A stretch of DNA of 64,000 bases from Chryseobacterium defluvii (GTDB lineage: Bacteria > Bacteroidota > Bacteroidia > Flavobacteriales > Weeksellaceae): assembly GCF_003634775.1 (NCBI RefSeq), contig NZ_RBXB01000002.1:806001-870000 (forward strand), in the 5' to 3' direction. The notes beneath the pieces were generated by a model. The model saw nothing but the letters and a program-made list of their open reading frames with translations, was not told where the DNA came from and did no database searches. This document shows, piece by piece, positions 7,789 to 16,661 of the stretch (position 1 is its first letter; every line of letters begins with the position of its first letter). Both the position numbers and the translations under genes were made by a program.

Positions 7789-8325
7789 ATGAAGTGGATT
7801 CTTATAATTAGTTTATTAACAGCCAATACTTTATTTGGACAGAAAATTCTTTGGCAGGAAAACAGAAAACTCAACTGGAACAATTTTAAGAGCAATGTCA
7901 ATAATCAGAAAGGGAGTAATGTAGTTGCTTATACGAATTGTGGTTGGGTATATTCGGTTGTAAAATCCACCAATCCTAAATCTCCGGTGAAGATTAAAAT
8001 TGAAACTTTTTTCAATGAAGACAAATCCTGGAAAGATATAAAGCAGATCAATGATTATGTTTTAAATCATGAGCAGAAGCACTTTGATATTGCAGAAGTT
8101 TTTGCCAGAAAGCTCCGTAAAGAAGTAGCCGAAAAAGTGAAAACATCCGGTGATTATAATAGGATCTTTCAGGGGATTTATAACAGGATATTGAAGGAAT
8201 ATACCGAATTCCAAAGGGCATATGATAAAGATACGCAACATGGAGTCGATAAGGATAAACAGGCGGAATATAATAACTTGATTGCTGAAGAATTAGAAAA
8301 CTTAAAAAGTTACCAGATCTCTTGA
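7789..8325 (+). CDS. DUF922-like secreted putative Zn-protease
   Basis: 178 residues with a signal peptide ending near TLFGQ (residue 18). The core YVLNHEQKHFDIAEVFARKLRK carries His94-Glu95-Gln-Lys-His98 (HExxH-like), the feature by which DUF922 proteins are predicted to be zinc-dependent peptidases. The preceding LNWNNFK segment is also typical. Function is unproven and no substrate is known. It is four bases downstream of a small lipoprotein gene, and its TGA stop overlaps the TTG start of the nuclease gene that follows, so the three genes likely form one operon. Confidence 0.78.
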   Translation: MKWILIISLLTANTLFGQKILWQENRKLNWNNFKSNVNNQKGSNVVAYTNCGWVYSVVKSTNPKSPVKIKIETFFNEDKSWKDIKQINDYVLNHEQKHFDIAEVFARKLRKEVAEKVKTSGDYNRIFQGIYNRILKEYTEFQRAYDKDTQHGVDKDKQAEYNNLIAEELENLKSYQIS

Positions 8326-11021
8326 AATTCCTTAATAAAATCATCCACGAACTATTGATCCAAAACACAGATTTATCTGTGTTTAATATTGTTTTGCCGG
8401 GTAAACGTCCTATTGTTTTCATCAGGCAGATTTTAGAGGAGAATAATTATTCGGGGTTTCTTCCCAATTTTTACACGATTGAGGAGTTAATCGATAGGAT
8501 AGCAGATCAACAGGCTATTCAGGGTATTTCTTTGTGGCTTTTTGCCTTTGATGTATATAAAAGCCTTAATCTCATTCCCAACGATGATTTTGCTGATTTT
8601 TTAAAATGGTTCCCGACTTTGCAGAAAGACTGGGATGATATTCTGAAATTTTCGGAAAATGACCAGGCTGTTCTTCAGTATATGTTTGATGAAGAAAGAA
8701 TCAAAGACTGGGCACAGAACTTAGGGGAAGAAGAAGATGTTCCCAGAAGGAAATTCCTTAATTTCTGGAAGAATATGAATGTTTTCCTTCCTGTCTTAAA
8801 GAAAAGACTGCAGGAAAAGAACTGGGCAACTTCCGGAATGATCCATGAAACGGCAAAAGCCAGAATTGATCATTTTGCTAAAAGCACCACTGAACAATTT
8901 GTTTTCTGTGGGTTTAACGCTTTTACACCTGTTGAGGAGAAATTGGTAAGAAGTCTTTTGCAATGGAATAAAGCGCAATGCTTTTTCCAGGCGGATCATT
9001 ATTATTTCGATGATGAAAGACAGGAAGCCGGGAAGTTTCTCAGAAATCATAAAACATGGAAAGAATTTAATGGGAGCCGGGCTTTTGAATGGATCGAAGA
9101 TGATTTTAATCAAGCTAAAAATATAAAAGTATATGAGGTTTCGGGAAATGTTACCCAAACCAAAATACTGCCGGAAATTTTCAAGGAAATTAATAACTCT
9201 ACCTATTCCAATACTGCTGTTGTATTACTGGACGAGAACTTACTTCCTGCAAGCCTTGATGTGATGTACGGTGTTGAAAACCTGAATATTACCATGGGGT
9301 TTCCTTTGAAAAACCTGTCGTTCTCCAATGCAGTTAAACAGCTCTTTTATTTGCAGAAGCAGCTTGAAAAGAATAAATCTTCTTATTATTATAAAGATGT
9401 TTTTCCTATCCTCGAAGAGTTACCAAAATCTATTGAGGATGAGAATGTTATCAATGATTTTAAGGCTAAAATAGAGGAGAGGAATATTGTATATATTTCC
9501 AAAAAGCTGTTAGCGGAACTGTTAGGCGGCCTTTCCTATTTTAATCTTCTTCAGAAAGCTGAATCAGTGGATAAGTATCTCGATATGCTCATTGAATTCT
9601 GTCAACGGATCAAATGGCTTGAAATAGATGATATTCAGTACGAAAATGTTTCTCATTTTGAAAATGCATTCAGAATCATCAAAAATCAACTTACTCCCTA
9701 TGATTTTGAAATCAAAATGGAGACGTTGGAAATCCTGATTAATCAGCATATCAATGCAGAAAGTATTGATTTTCAGGGGGAACCTCTGAAGGGTTTGCAG
9801 ATCATGGGCTTATTGGAAACAAGGCTTTTGAACTTTGAGAACGTGATCATGCTGTCTGTGAATGAAGGGAAGCTCCCATTGGGAAATTCACAGAATACTT
9901 ATATTCCTTTTGATATCAGGAAATATTTTGATCTTCATACGTTTTTAGAAAACGACAGTATCTACGCCTATCATTTTTACAGGCTGATCCAGGATGCAAA
10001 GAATGTTCACCTGTTGTATAATGCTTTAAGTTCCGGAGTGAATACAGGAGAAAAAAGCCGGTTCATTACCCAGATTGAAATGGAAAGCTCGCATGAAATT
10101 GAACATCTGATCATTGAGAATTCATCAGAGCCTATCTCGAGCCAGCCAATCGAAATTTCCAAAACGGATATTGTTCTGGAGAGACTCGAACAGTGGAAGA
10201 AAAAAGTATCTGCTTCACACCTTACAAGTTACTTATATAATCCTATAGATTTTTACCTTTCCAAGATTTTGAACACCTCGGAGACGGATGAGATCGAAGA
10301 GGAACTTTCCGTGAAAAATTATGGAAATCTGGTTCATTATTCACTTCAAGAAATATATGAAGTACTTAAAGGTAAGATTTTAAAAGAAAGTGATTTACAA
10401 AAATCAATTAAAGAAATAGATCAATATATAGATATCGCTATTGAAAAGCTGAAACATCAACCCGAATTTTATGAAAAAGGGATGAACTTCATCCATAAAG
10501 CCATTGCAAAAAAGGTGATCCAAAATATATTGACACACGATCTTGATCTGGTAAAAAAGGGAAACAAACTGGAAATTATTGCCATCGAAAGAAGGTTTGA
10601 AAATGTAGATTTTTACCTTGATGAAAATAATACCGACAAGATTTCTTTCTTTGGTTTTATTGACAGGATAGACCGTTTAAACGGAACTTTAAGGATCATT
10701 GATTATAAAACAGCCAAGATTAAAAATCTTACAGTAAAAATCGATGAAGATAACGTGGATGAATATTTTCATAACAGTGACAGAAAGCAGGCTTTACAGC
10801 TATGTATCTACCATTATATCATCCAAAATCTTCCTGAATTCTGGGGATTCCCTATTGAAACCGGAATCTGGAGCTTTGCCGAAGCCGGAAAAGGAGTCAT
10901 TTCTCTGCAGTTTGAAAAAGGAGATATCAGTGATGCAATGAAGTCCGTCAGAAGTTTGATTCTTGAAATTCTGAATCCGGACATTAATTTTATAGAGAAC
11001 GTAAAAACCTATTCCAACTAA
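8322..11021 (+). CDS. PD-(D/E)XK nuclease family protein, AddB/RexB-like
   Basis: 899 residues. The start is TTG at 8322-8324, overlapping the previous stop (TTGA); no good ATG lies near the N-terminus. The C-terminal part carries a RecB-type PD-(D/E)XK nuclease: SHLTSYLYNPIDFYLSKIL (about 630-650), then FFGFIDRIDRL and the catalytic IIDYKTAK near 776-800. The long N-terminal part resembles an inactivated superfamily-1 helicase core (ETRLLNFENVIMLSVNEGKLP around 500), as in AddB/RexB, which with AddA processes double-strand breaks for recombination. No AddA/UvrD-type helicase is adjacent. The Fe-S cysteines of Bacillus AddB are not evident, so it may be a Bacteroidota-specific variant. Confidence 0.82.
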   Translation: MKFLNKIIHELLIQNTDLSVFNIVLPGKRPIVFIRQILEENNYSGFLPNFYTIEELIDRIADQQAIQGISLWLFAFDVYKSLNLIPNDDFADFLKWFPTLQKDWDDILKFSENDQAVLQYMFDEERIKDWAQNLGEEEDVPRRKFLNFWKNMNVFLPVLKKRLQEKNWATSGMIHETAKARIDHFAKSTTEQFVFCGFNAFTPVEEKLVRSLLQWNKAQCFFQADHYYFDDERQEAGKFLRNHKTWKEFNGSRAFEWIEDDFNQAKNIKVYEVSGNVTQTKILPEIFKEINNSTYSNTAVVLLDENLLPASLDVMYGVENLNITMGFPLKNLSFSNAVKQLFYLQKQLEKNKSSYYYKDVFPILEELPKSIEDENVINDFKAKIEERNIVYISKKLLAELLGGLSYFNLLQKAESVDKYLDMLIEFCQRIKWLEIDDIQYENVSHFENAFRIIKNQLTPYDFEIKMETLEILINQHINAESIDFQGEPLKGLQIMGLLETRLLNFENVIMLSVNEGKLPLGNSQNTYIPFDIRKYFDLHTFLENDSIYAYHFYRLIQDAKNVHLLYNALSSGVNTGEKSRFITQIEMESSHEIEHLIIENSSEPISSQPIEISKTDIVLERLEQWKKKVSASHLTSYLYNPIDFYLSKILNTSETDEIEEELSVKNYGNLVHYSLQEIYEVLKGKILKESDLQKSIKEIDQYIDIAIEKLKHQPEFYEKGMNFIHKAIAKKVIQNILTHDLDLVKKGNKLEIIAIERRFENVDFYLDENNTDKISFFGFIDRIDRLNGTLRIIDYKTAKIKNLTVKIDEDNVDEYFHNSDRKQALQLCIYHYIIQNLPEFWGFPIETGIWSFAEAGKGVISLQFEKGDISDAMKSVRSLILEILNPDINFIENVKTYSN

Positions 11022-11023
11022 AA

Positions 11024-11047
11024 ATGCACCTCATTGCTGAAGTGCAT
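11024..11047. terminator. Hairpin between convergent nuclease and hydrolase genes
   Basis: TGCACcTCA, loop TTGC, TGAaGTGCA: a nine-pair stem with one mismatch, between the stop codons at 11021 and 11086. It lacks a strong T-tract, so termination strength is uncertain. Confidence 0.5.
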
Positions 11048-11085
11048 CCCAATTTGATATAAGAAATTGTTATTGAGAAGGTTAG

Positions 11086-13029
11086 TTATTCTATTTTTAC
11101 CTTTTTGTTGGTTGCTTTTCCGTTGCCAGGTGTTATTTGTACTACATAAACTCCCGGTTCCAGTGTATTGGATTCAAATTGAGCTTTATTAACATCCTGA
11201 TTTTGAACCAAAGCCCCGGAAATACTGTAAATGGCAATATTTTTTATGATATGTCTGTTTCTGGCTACGATTCTGCGGTTTTCGGTAAATATTTCCGTAT
11301 GATCTTTTACATTAACATCTCCAACCTGTTTGTTGAACTGCAGGTTATAAAACTGAGAGACAATTTCAAATGTATAATTTTGATTTTCAAGGTTTTTTAG
11401 GTTGATTCCGCCATCTTTCACATACTGTTCACGGAAAACTGATTGTATCAGGTTTTTGTTCTGGTCAAAGATATTAACTGATAACAATTCATTCTGATCG
11501 ATTTTCAAGCTTAATATAGTATTATTCTCAGATTTTACAATCTCATTTTCAGTTACTTCTTTCGGGGTGTTTTTGATGTATGGAATAAGCTTATTCGTTT
11601 GGTTATCTGTAACCTTTAATAAATAAATCCCATCTTGTAAAGAAGCCAGATGGCTGTTGGAAGCTGCTTTCCGATCTGCTTTTTCATTATTGAAGTCTGT
11701 AATCTCCAATACTTCCATTCCCTGTAATTCAGGCTTGATCTGCGAAGTATAAGAATATGATTGAGCGCTATTTTCTGATTGCTTTGAAGTTAAGGCAGCC
11801 CATTCATTGAATAGCCCTCCGCTTCTCAACGTATTGAATTTAGCATTGGATGCCAAAACAAACGGAACAATTCCTCCCACGTGTCCTAAAGGCCCCCAAT
11901 AAAATGCCTCCAGTTTGTATTTATTAAGATCCCACCAAGGATAATATCCCCTTTGAACATCTATTGTTTTGGAAGTATTTTCCGGATGGATGGCTAAATC
12001 TACGGTTGAATGTCCCAATGTCATTGGAGTTTTGTTGTACCAGTCATAAACATCGTTGGCTCTCAGACATTGTCTTAATTTTGTATTCGGATTGTTGGAT
12101 ACTTCATTCACATAGCTGTCTGTAAACAATTTTCTCCATAATAAAGGTCCCCATAATAAACCTCCGTTATCCTGAATGACATGGTAATTATACTTATCCA
12201 GATATTCTGCTGAAATTACTTCTGAAATATTGTTTGTATAGGTTTTATAACCTGTATTATTACAAGTGTTCACAACATTGGCAATGAATGAAGTAAAAGG
12301 ATAGACATCCTTCTCCAATACGCCTTTCTGAAGGGTAACTCCTGAAAAATCATACGGACCATCACCCATGTAGGCATATTTGAACTTCAAGCCCGTCGGA
12401 TTTGAGATGTTGAGCTTCTTTAAAGTGGACATTGCTGCGTGAGCTCCCTGTGAATAGCCTGTCAGGAAATATTCATTATAACGTTTTATATTTTGTTGAG
12501 CCAAAACTTTATTAGCTGCCGTTACAAAATCAATGGTTGCACTGGCTTCGGTAGGATAGTGTACATACGGATGGACGCCTTCTCCTGTTCCCATTCCTAC
12601 ATAATCGGGTGCCATCACAATATAGCCATTCAAAACATAGGACAATTCAACCACAAATCCTGCATACATTACTCCTTTAAGATTGGAAGGCACATTATCT
12701 CTGCTATCCGTAGTTCCGTGGTCTGAAACTACCGTGGAAAGTTTATAATTTACATTAGGGTACATCAGAAGCCCTGTTGCCTTCACCAGATTATTATTTT
12801 CATTTTTGGTATAGTAAGTGATTTTGTACGCTTTTACCCCAACATTGAAGCCGTTGAGATAACTTACAAAATCGGGTGCATTTTGTTCCCCGAGATTATT
12901 GGCAATGAAATTAACAACTCCTTGTGGTGTAAGATCCAGTTTTTGTTCCACATTCACAATGTCGCCAGCTTGCTGGGCAAAATAGAAAGGTGCAGAAAGT
13001 CCCAGTAAAAAGAAAGTAATTTTTTTCAT
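11086..13029 (-). CDS. T9SS-exported alpha/beta hydrolase (secretory-lipase-like)
   Basis: 647 residues from the ATG at 13027-13029; the upstream ATG at 13080 would precede the signal peptide MKKITFFLLGLSAPFYFAQ. The hydrolase domain (about 40-420) shows the nucleophile Ser193 in LTGYSQGAHAAM, an oxyanion-loop segment VVSDHGTTDS (100-109) and VMAPDYVGMGTGEG (138-151), resembling secretory lipases and prolyl-oligopeptidase-like esterases. The C-terminal 80 residues (IYSISGALVQNQDVN, LEPGVYVVQI, KKVKIE) form a type A T9SS sorting domain, so it should be released or attached at the cell surface. It probably hydrolyses lipids or esters outside the cell. The substrate is unknown. Confidence 0.87.
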   Translation of the reverse strand: MKKITFFLLGLSAPFYFAQQAGDIVNVEQKLDLTPQGVVNFIANNLGEQNAPDFVSYLNGFNVGVKAYKITYYTKNENNNLVKATGLLMYPNVNYKLSTVVSDHGTTDSRDNVPSNLKGVMYAGFVVELSYVLNGYIVMAPDYVGMGTGEGVHPYVHYPTEASATIDFVTAANKVLAQQNIKRYNEYFLTGYSQGAHAAMSTLKKLNISNPTGLKFKYAYMGDGPYDFSGVTLQKGVLEKDVYPFTSFIANVVNTCNNTGYKTYTNNISEVISAEYLDKYNYHVIQDNGGLLWGPLLWRKLFTDSYVNEVSNNPNTKLRQCLRANDVYDWYNKTPMTLGHSTVDLAIHPENTSKTIDVQRGYYPWWDLNKYKLEAFYWGPLGHVGGIVPFVLASNAKFNTLRSGGLFNEWAALTSKQSENSAQSYSYTSQIKPELQGMEVLEITDFNNEKADRKAASNSHLASLQDGIYLLKVTDNQTNKLIPYIKNTPKEVTENEIVKSENNTILSLKIDQNELLSVNIFDQNKNLIQSVFREQYVKDGGINLKNLENQNYTFEIVSQFYNLQFNKQVGDVNVKDHTEIFTENRRIVARNRHIIKNIAIYSISGALVQNQDVNKAQFESNTLEPGVYVVQITPGNGKATNKKVKIE

Positions 13030-13140
13030 ATTGATACTTTTTATTTCGTTTAAATTAGAAACTTTCAATAAATGAAACAAAATATTAACGGATCAATAAT
13101 TATTCATTGAATATCAATTCTCTGCATTGTGAGTAAAACA

Positions 13141-13167
13141 GCGAGTCCGGCCGAAGGCCGGACTCGC
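13141..13167 (-). terminator. GC-rich hairpin after the acyl-CoA dehydrogenase gene
   Basis: GCGAGTCCGGCC, loop GAA, GGCCGGACTCGC: a perfect 12-pair stem, strikingly GC-rich for this AT-rich region. On the minus strand it is followed by TGTTTTAC, a weak T-tract. It ends the gene at 13188-14366. Confidence 0.75.
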
Positions 13168-13187
13168 TCCCATATATTTTTTATAGC

Positions 13188-14366
13188 TTAAAAAGCGTTG
13201 ATTCCTGTAATATCCAATCCCGTAATCAATAAATGAACGTCATGAGTTCCTTCATACGTGATTACAGATTCCAAGTTGGCAGCATGCCTCATCATAGGGA
13301 ATTCACCCATGATTCCCATTCCACCCAGGATTTGTCTCGATTCTCTTGCAATATCGATCGCCATTTTCACATTATTTCTTTTGGCCATTGAAATTTGAGC
13401 CGGGGTAGCTTTATGGTCATTTTTAAGGTTTCCTAGCTGTAAGCAAAGCAACTGTGCCTTAGTGATCTCGGTAAGGAATTCAGCCAGTTTCTTTTGTTGC
13501 AGCTGATAAGAAGCAATAGGTTTCCCAAACTGTTTTCTTTCCTTAGAATACTGAACAGCGGTGCAATAGCAATCGATGGCAGCACCGATAACTCCCCATG
13601 AAATACCATATCTCGCTGAATTTAAACAAGACAAAGGACCTTTCAATCCGCTTACATTAGGAAGAAGATTTTCTTTAGGCACTTTTACATTATTGAACAC
13701 CAGTTCTCCCGTTTTGGAAGCTCTTAAGCTCCATTTATTATGAGTCTCAGGGGTTGTGAAGCCTTCCATTCCTCTTTCAACGATCAATCCGTGGACTTTT
13801 CCTTCTTCATTCTTTGCCCAAACTACTGCGATGTCGCATAAAGGCGAATTGGTAATCCACATTTTAGCGCCATTTAAAAGATAATGGTCTCCCATATCTT
13901 TAAAATTGGTTTCCATGGAACTTGGATCAGACCCATGATTAGGCTCCGTTAAACCGAAAGAACCGATCATTTCTCCTGCGGCTAGCTTAGGTAAATATTT
14001 TCTTTTTTGTTCCTCAGAACCGAATTCATTAATAGGGAACATTACTAAAGAGCTTTGTACGGAAGCGGCAGAACGAACTGCAGAATCTCCTCTTTCCAGT
14101 TCCTGCATGATCAAACCGTAAGAAATCTGATCTAAGCCTGAACCACCGTATTCCACCGGAATATAAGGACCAAGAGCTCCGATTTTCCCCAATTCTTTCA
14201 TCAATCCGGGTAAATCTGTATGATGTTGTGCGGCATGATCTATCTGCGGCATTACAAAACTTTCCACCCAGTCTCTGATAGATTGGCGAATGAGTTTATG
14301 TTCTTCAGTAAGTAAGGCATCAATTCCATAATAATCCGGAATACTTGTGAGAGGGTAATATGACAT
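13188..14366 (-). CDS. Acyl-CoA dehydrogenase, glutaryl-CoA dehydrogenase-like
   Basis: 392 residues, the normal length. Landmarks are GLTEPNHGSDPSSM (FAD/substrate segment), NSARYGISWGVIGAAIDCYCTAVQYSKERKQFG, and the C-terminal catalytic region VITYEGTHDVHLLITG with the base near Glu372. The SARYGIxWG and TYEGTHD combination is closer to glutaryl-CoA dehydrogenase than to short-chain enzymes. It would oxidise glutaryl-CoA to crotonyl-CoA in lysine and tryptophan breakdown, passing electrons to ETF. No lysine-degradation neighbours are seen, so the assignment rests on sequence likeness alone. It appears monocistronic. Confidence 0.86.
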   Translation of the reverse strand: MSYYPLTSIPDYYGIDALLTEEHKLIRQSIRDWVESFVMPQIDHAAQHHTDLPGLMKELGKIGALGPYIPVEYGGSGLDQISYGLIMQELERGDSAVRSAASVQSSLVMFPINEFGSEEQKRKYLPKLAAGEMIGSFGLTEPNHGSDPSSMETNFKDMGDHYLLNGAKMWITNSPLCDIAVVWAKNEEGKVHGLIVERGMEGFTTPETHNKWSLRASKTGELVFNNVKVPKENLLPNVSGLKGPLSCLNSARYGISWGVIGAAIDCYCTAVQYSKERKQFGKPIASYQLQQKKLAEFLTEITKAQLLCLQLGNLKNDHKATPAQISMAKRNNVKMAIDIARESRQILGGMGIMGEFPMMRHAANLESVITYEGTHDVHLLITGLDITGINAF

Positions 14367-14482
14367 GTTTCTTTAATTTGCCTAAAAATAAGACTTTTCA
14401 GGAGTTTAGAAAAATTTTTTTTGGAGAAACTGATTTTACAGTAAGCTTCCTCTGTTTCAGTACTGAACGGATCAAAAAGGGA

Positions 14483-15274
14483 TTAATTTTCTTCCTCTTC
14501 GTTGGAAATCGGGTACTGTCCGTTAGAGTTGTGGACCTTTGTTTTAAATTTATATAAATAAGGAGCTTTATTCGCGGAACCGTCATATAATTTCTCCAGC
14601 CTGTCAAGAATATTCAGGCTTAGTATTTTCCGCTGGAAATTATTTCTTCTGAATTTTTGTCCCAAAATGGTTTCGTAGAGGCTCTGAAGATCTTTCATGG
14701 TAAATTTTTCAGGCAGAAGATTACTTGCAGCCACTTCCGTATTAATATTCATTCGAAGATACTCAAGGCCGGTTTCAATAATTCTGTCGTGATCGAAAGC
14801 CATGTTTGGAAGCTTACTCACTTCAAACCATTCACAGGTTTCATTGAAGGCATCCGGGAAAGTATTCGCTAATGAAAAATCTATAAGGCTGCAATATCCC
14901 ACCGTAATGAACCTTTGAAATATCCAGTGGTCTTTCGGTACTTCAATTCCTTTATTCTGAAGCAAAATCTGGTGTACATTATTTTCTGTACGGTCTATTC
15001 TCCCGAAAGTGTGGAACTGCTTCAAAAAAATATCCTTAAGATGTGTCCTTTCATACAAAACACGTTCAGCAGCTTCTCTGAGATCTTCATCATTAAAGAC
15101 AAAACCACCCGGAAGCGACCACAAATCAAGGTCATGATATTTTAAAAGCAGTACTTTCAAAATATTTTTATGAAAACCAAATATCGTACAGTCAACAGAT
15201 ACATGAGCTACAAAGTCTTTTGTATCAATGAGTTCCTGAAGTGTTTCTTTGTTTTTTGGATCCTGGATTTTCAT
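14483..15274 (-). CDS. Nudix-domain/winged-helix transcriptional regulator (NrtR/AraR-like)
   Basis: 263 residues from the ATG at 15272-15274; a longer start at 15316 would overlap the MFS gene. The N-terminal half (25-165) is a Nudix fold, but the Nudix box is degenerate: in GGFVFNDEDLREAAERVLYE the catalytic REUxEE core reads RVLYER, so hydrolysis is unlikely. The C-terminal half (about 185-263) fits the winged helix of NrtR-type regulators (TMKDLQSLYETILGQKFRRNNFQRKIL). Related proteins control NAD synthesis, and in Bacteroides one (AraR) controls arabinose use. Here it follows an MFS transporter and is divergent from a SusC/SusD glucan locus, so it is the likely local regulator (inference). 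Confidence 0.83.
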   Translation of the reverse strand: MKIQDPKNKETLQELIDTKDFVAHVSVDCTIFGFHKNILKVLLLKYHDLDLWSLPGGFVFNDEDLREAAERVLYERTHLKDIFLKQFHTFGRIDRTENNVHQILLQNKGIEVPKDHWIFQRFITVGYCSLIDFSLANTFPDAFNETCEWFEVSKLPNMAFDHDRIIETGLEYLRMNINTEVAASNLLPEKFTMKDLQSLYETILGQKFRRNNFQRKILSLNILDRLEKLYDGSANKAPYLYKFKTKVHNSNGQYPISNEEEEN

Positions 15275-15290
15275 GACAGTAAAAATAAAA

Positions 15291-16484
15291 TTATTTCCGA
15301 ATTTTTTTCTTAGCAAGATTAAAATAAATTAAACTTATTACCAAAAGTATTACAACAAAAAATAAAATATACAAAGGGTAATAGTTTAAGAGCTGATTTC
15401 CAAATAGTAATGCCATAATGATCGAACTTACGGAGCTTCCCAGTGAAGAAAAGATAACAATAAGTGAGGTAAAGAGGTTGATTTTTTCTTTGTCTATCTG
15501 TGCAATCATTTTGGAATTAATAACAGGATAAAGAGGGGATAAGAAAAGACCAATGACAGGAAATAAGTATAAAAGAATCTTAGAATGATCAGATTCAAAA
15601 TATTGTATTAATAGAATAAGGCACAAAACAAATACAATGAATCCTAAACAAACAATATAGTATTTTGATAAAGAAAACCGCTGAATAATGTTAGCGGTAG
15701 CCATTCTTCCTGCATAAGAAAACAGGGCAAGAAAGGATGAAGCCTGAAGGGCAAAAAATGAATTGACCTTCAAATGGTTTTTATAGAAAGACGGCAGCCA
15801 TGAATTAAAGCTTTGCTCAATAAATACAATAAAGAAAATTACGGCTAGAAAAGCTACTACAGAAATATTGAAAATACTCGATAAATCTGACATAAGGCCT
15901 TTAGTGTCCGTTTTTTGAGCCTCAGATATTTGTATTCTTGAAAAAAGCCATATCGTTACCAAGGAAAGAACCGAAATAGAAAGAAATCCGAATTTCCAGA
16001 ATTCCGAATACTTACTTGAAATGAGCCAGCCGAATCCGGTATTTACTACAAATATTCCGATCATAAATGAAGCCTCAACACTATTCATGGTTTTGGCAAG
16101 TGATTTCTCATCCAGGATATTATTCCGGATAATTCCGAAAACACAGATTTTTCCAATCGCGAAGCAGGCTCCTATAATGGCAAACCATAATTTGTAAAAC
16201 CAGAATACTTCCACAAAAGGCAAAATACTTGAGCATACACCTACGATAGTCAATGAGATAATCAAAGCTGTTTTGGTTCCTATTTTACTGATGAAGTTGA
16301 CTGCGAAAAGGGAAATAAAAGCAATCGGAATATCTTTAAATGATTCTAAAAATCCCAACTTTTCATACGTGATTTTTGCATCGGAAAGCTGTAAAATTAC
16401 GATGCCCATACAGTTCAACACCATTGAAAAAATTAAAAATGTAAGTTTTAACGGAAGGGAAACTGTATTGAGGTTAGTGGTCAT
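15291..16484 (-). CDS. MFS transporter, probable sugar importer of the glucan locus
   Basis: 397 residues with about twelve hydrophobic segments, fitting the major facilitator superfamily. It begins MTTNLNTVSLPLKLTFLIFS and shows a charged loop between segments 6 and 7 (SEAQKTDTKGLMSD, around 195-205). It lies 16 bases upstream of the Nudix-type regulator on the same strand and shares a 177-base divergent promoter region with susC. That placement suggests it takes glucose or small gluco-oligosaccharides across the inner membrane after periplasmic digestion. Substrate is inferred from context only. Confidence 0.82.
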   Translation of the reverse strand: MTTNLNTVSLPLKLTFLIFSMVLNCMGIVILQLSDAKITYEKLGFLESFKDIPIAFISLFAVNFISKIGTKTALIISLTIVGVCSSILPFVEVFWFYKLWFAIIGACFAIGKICVFGIIRNNILDEKSLAKTMNSVEASFMIGIFVVNTGFGWLISSKYSEFWKFGFLSISVLSLVTIWLFSRIQISEAQKTDTKGLMSDLSSIFNISVVAFLAVIFFIVFIEQSFNSWLPSFYKNHLKVNSFFALQASSFLALFSYAGRMATANIIQRFSLSKYYIVCLGFIVFVLCLILLIQYFESDHSKILLYLFPVIGLFLSPLYPVINSKMIAQIDKEKINLFTSLIVIFSSLGSSVSSIIMALLFGNQLLNYYPLYILFFVVILLVISLIYFNLAKKKIRK

Positions 16485-16661
16485 TTTGGGGACTAATTTT
16501 ATGGATATTTTATGAATTTTTCAGAATTATGACAATTATTTTAGGGCTTTCAAGCCCCAAAAATAAACGAAAAATTAAAATATTTATTAATATAATGTTA
16601 ATTATTTAAAAAAAAATATATTTTTATTGTCTCAATTTGAGAATTAAAAAACTAACAGTAT
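16485..16661. promoter_or_regulatory. Divergent regulatory region between the MFS gene and susC
   Basis: 177 AT-rich bases with two short palindromes. GGGCTTTCAAGCCC lies at 16544-16557. TCTCAATTTGAGA, a perfect 6-1-6 palindrome, lies at 16630-16642 and includes TCAATTTG, one base away from the -7 consensus TAnnTTTG, 20 bases before the susC ATG. Either could be an operator for the neighbouring regulator; the second is better placed to block the susC promoter. This is inference. Confidence 0.5.
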
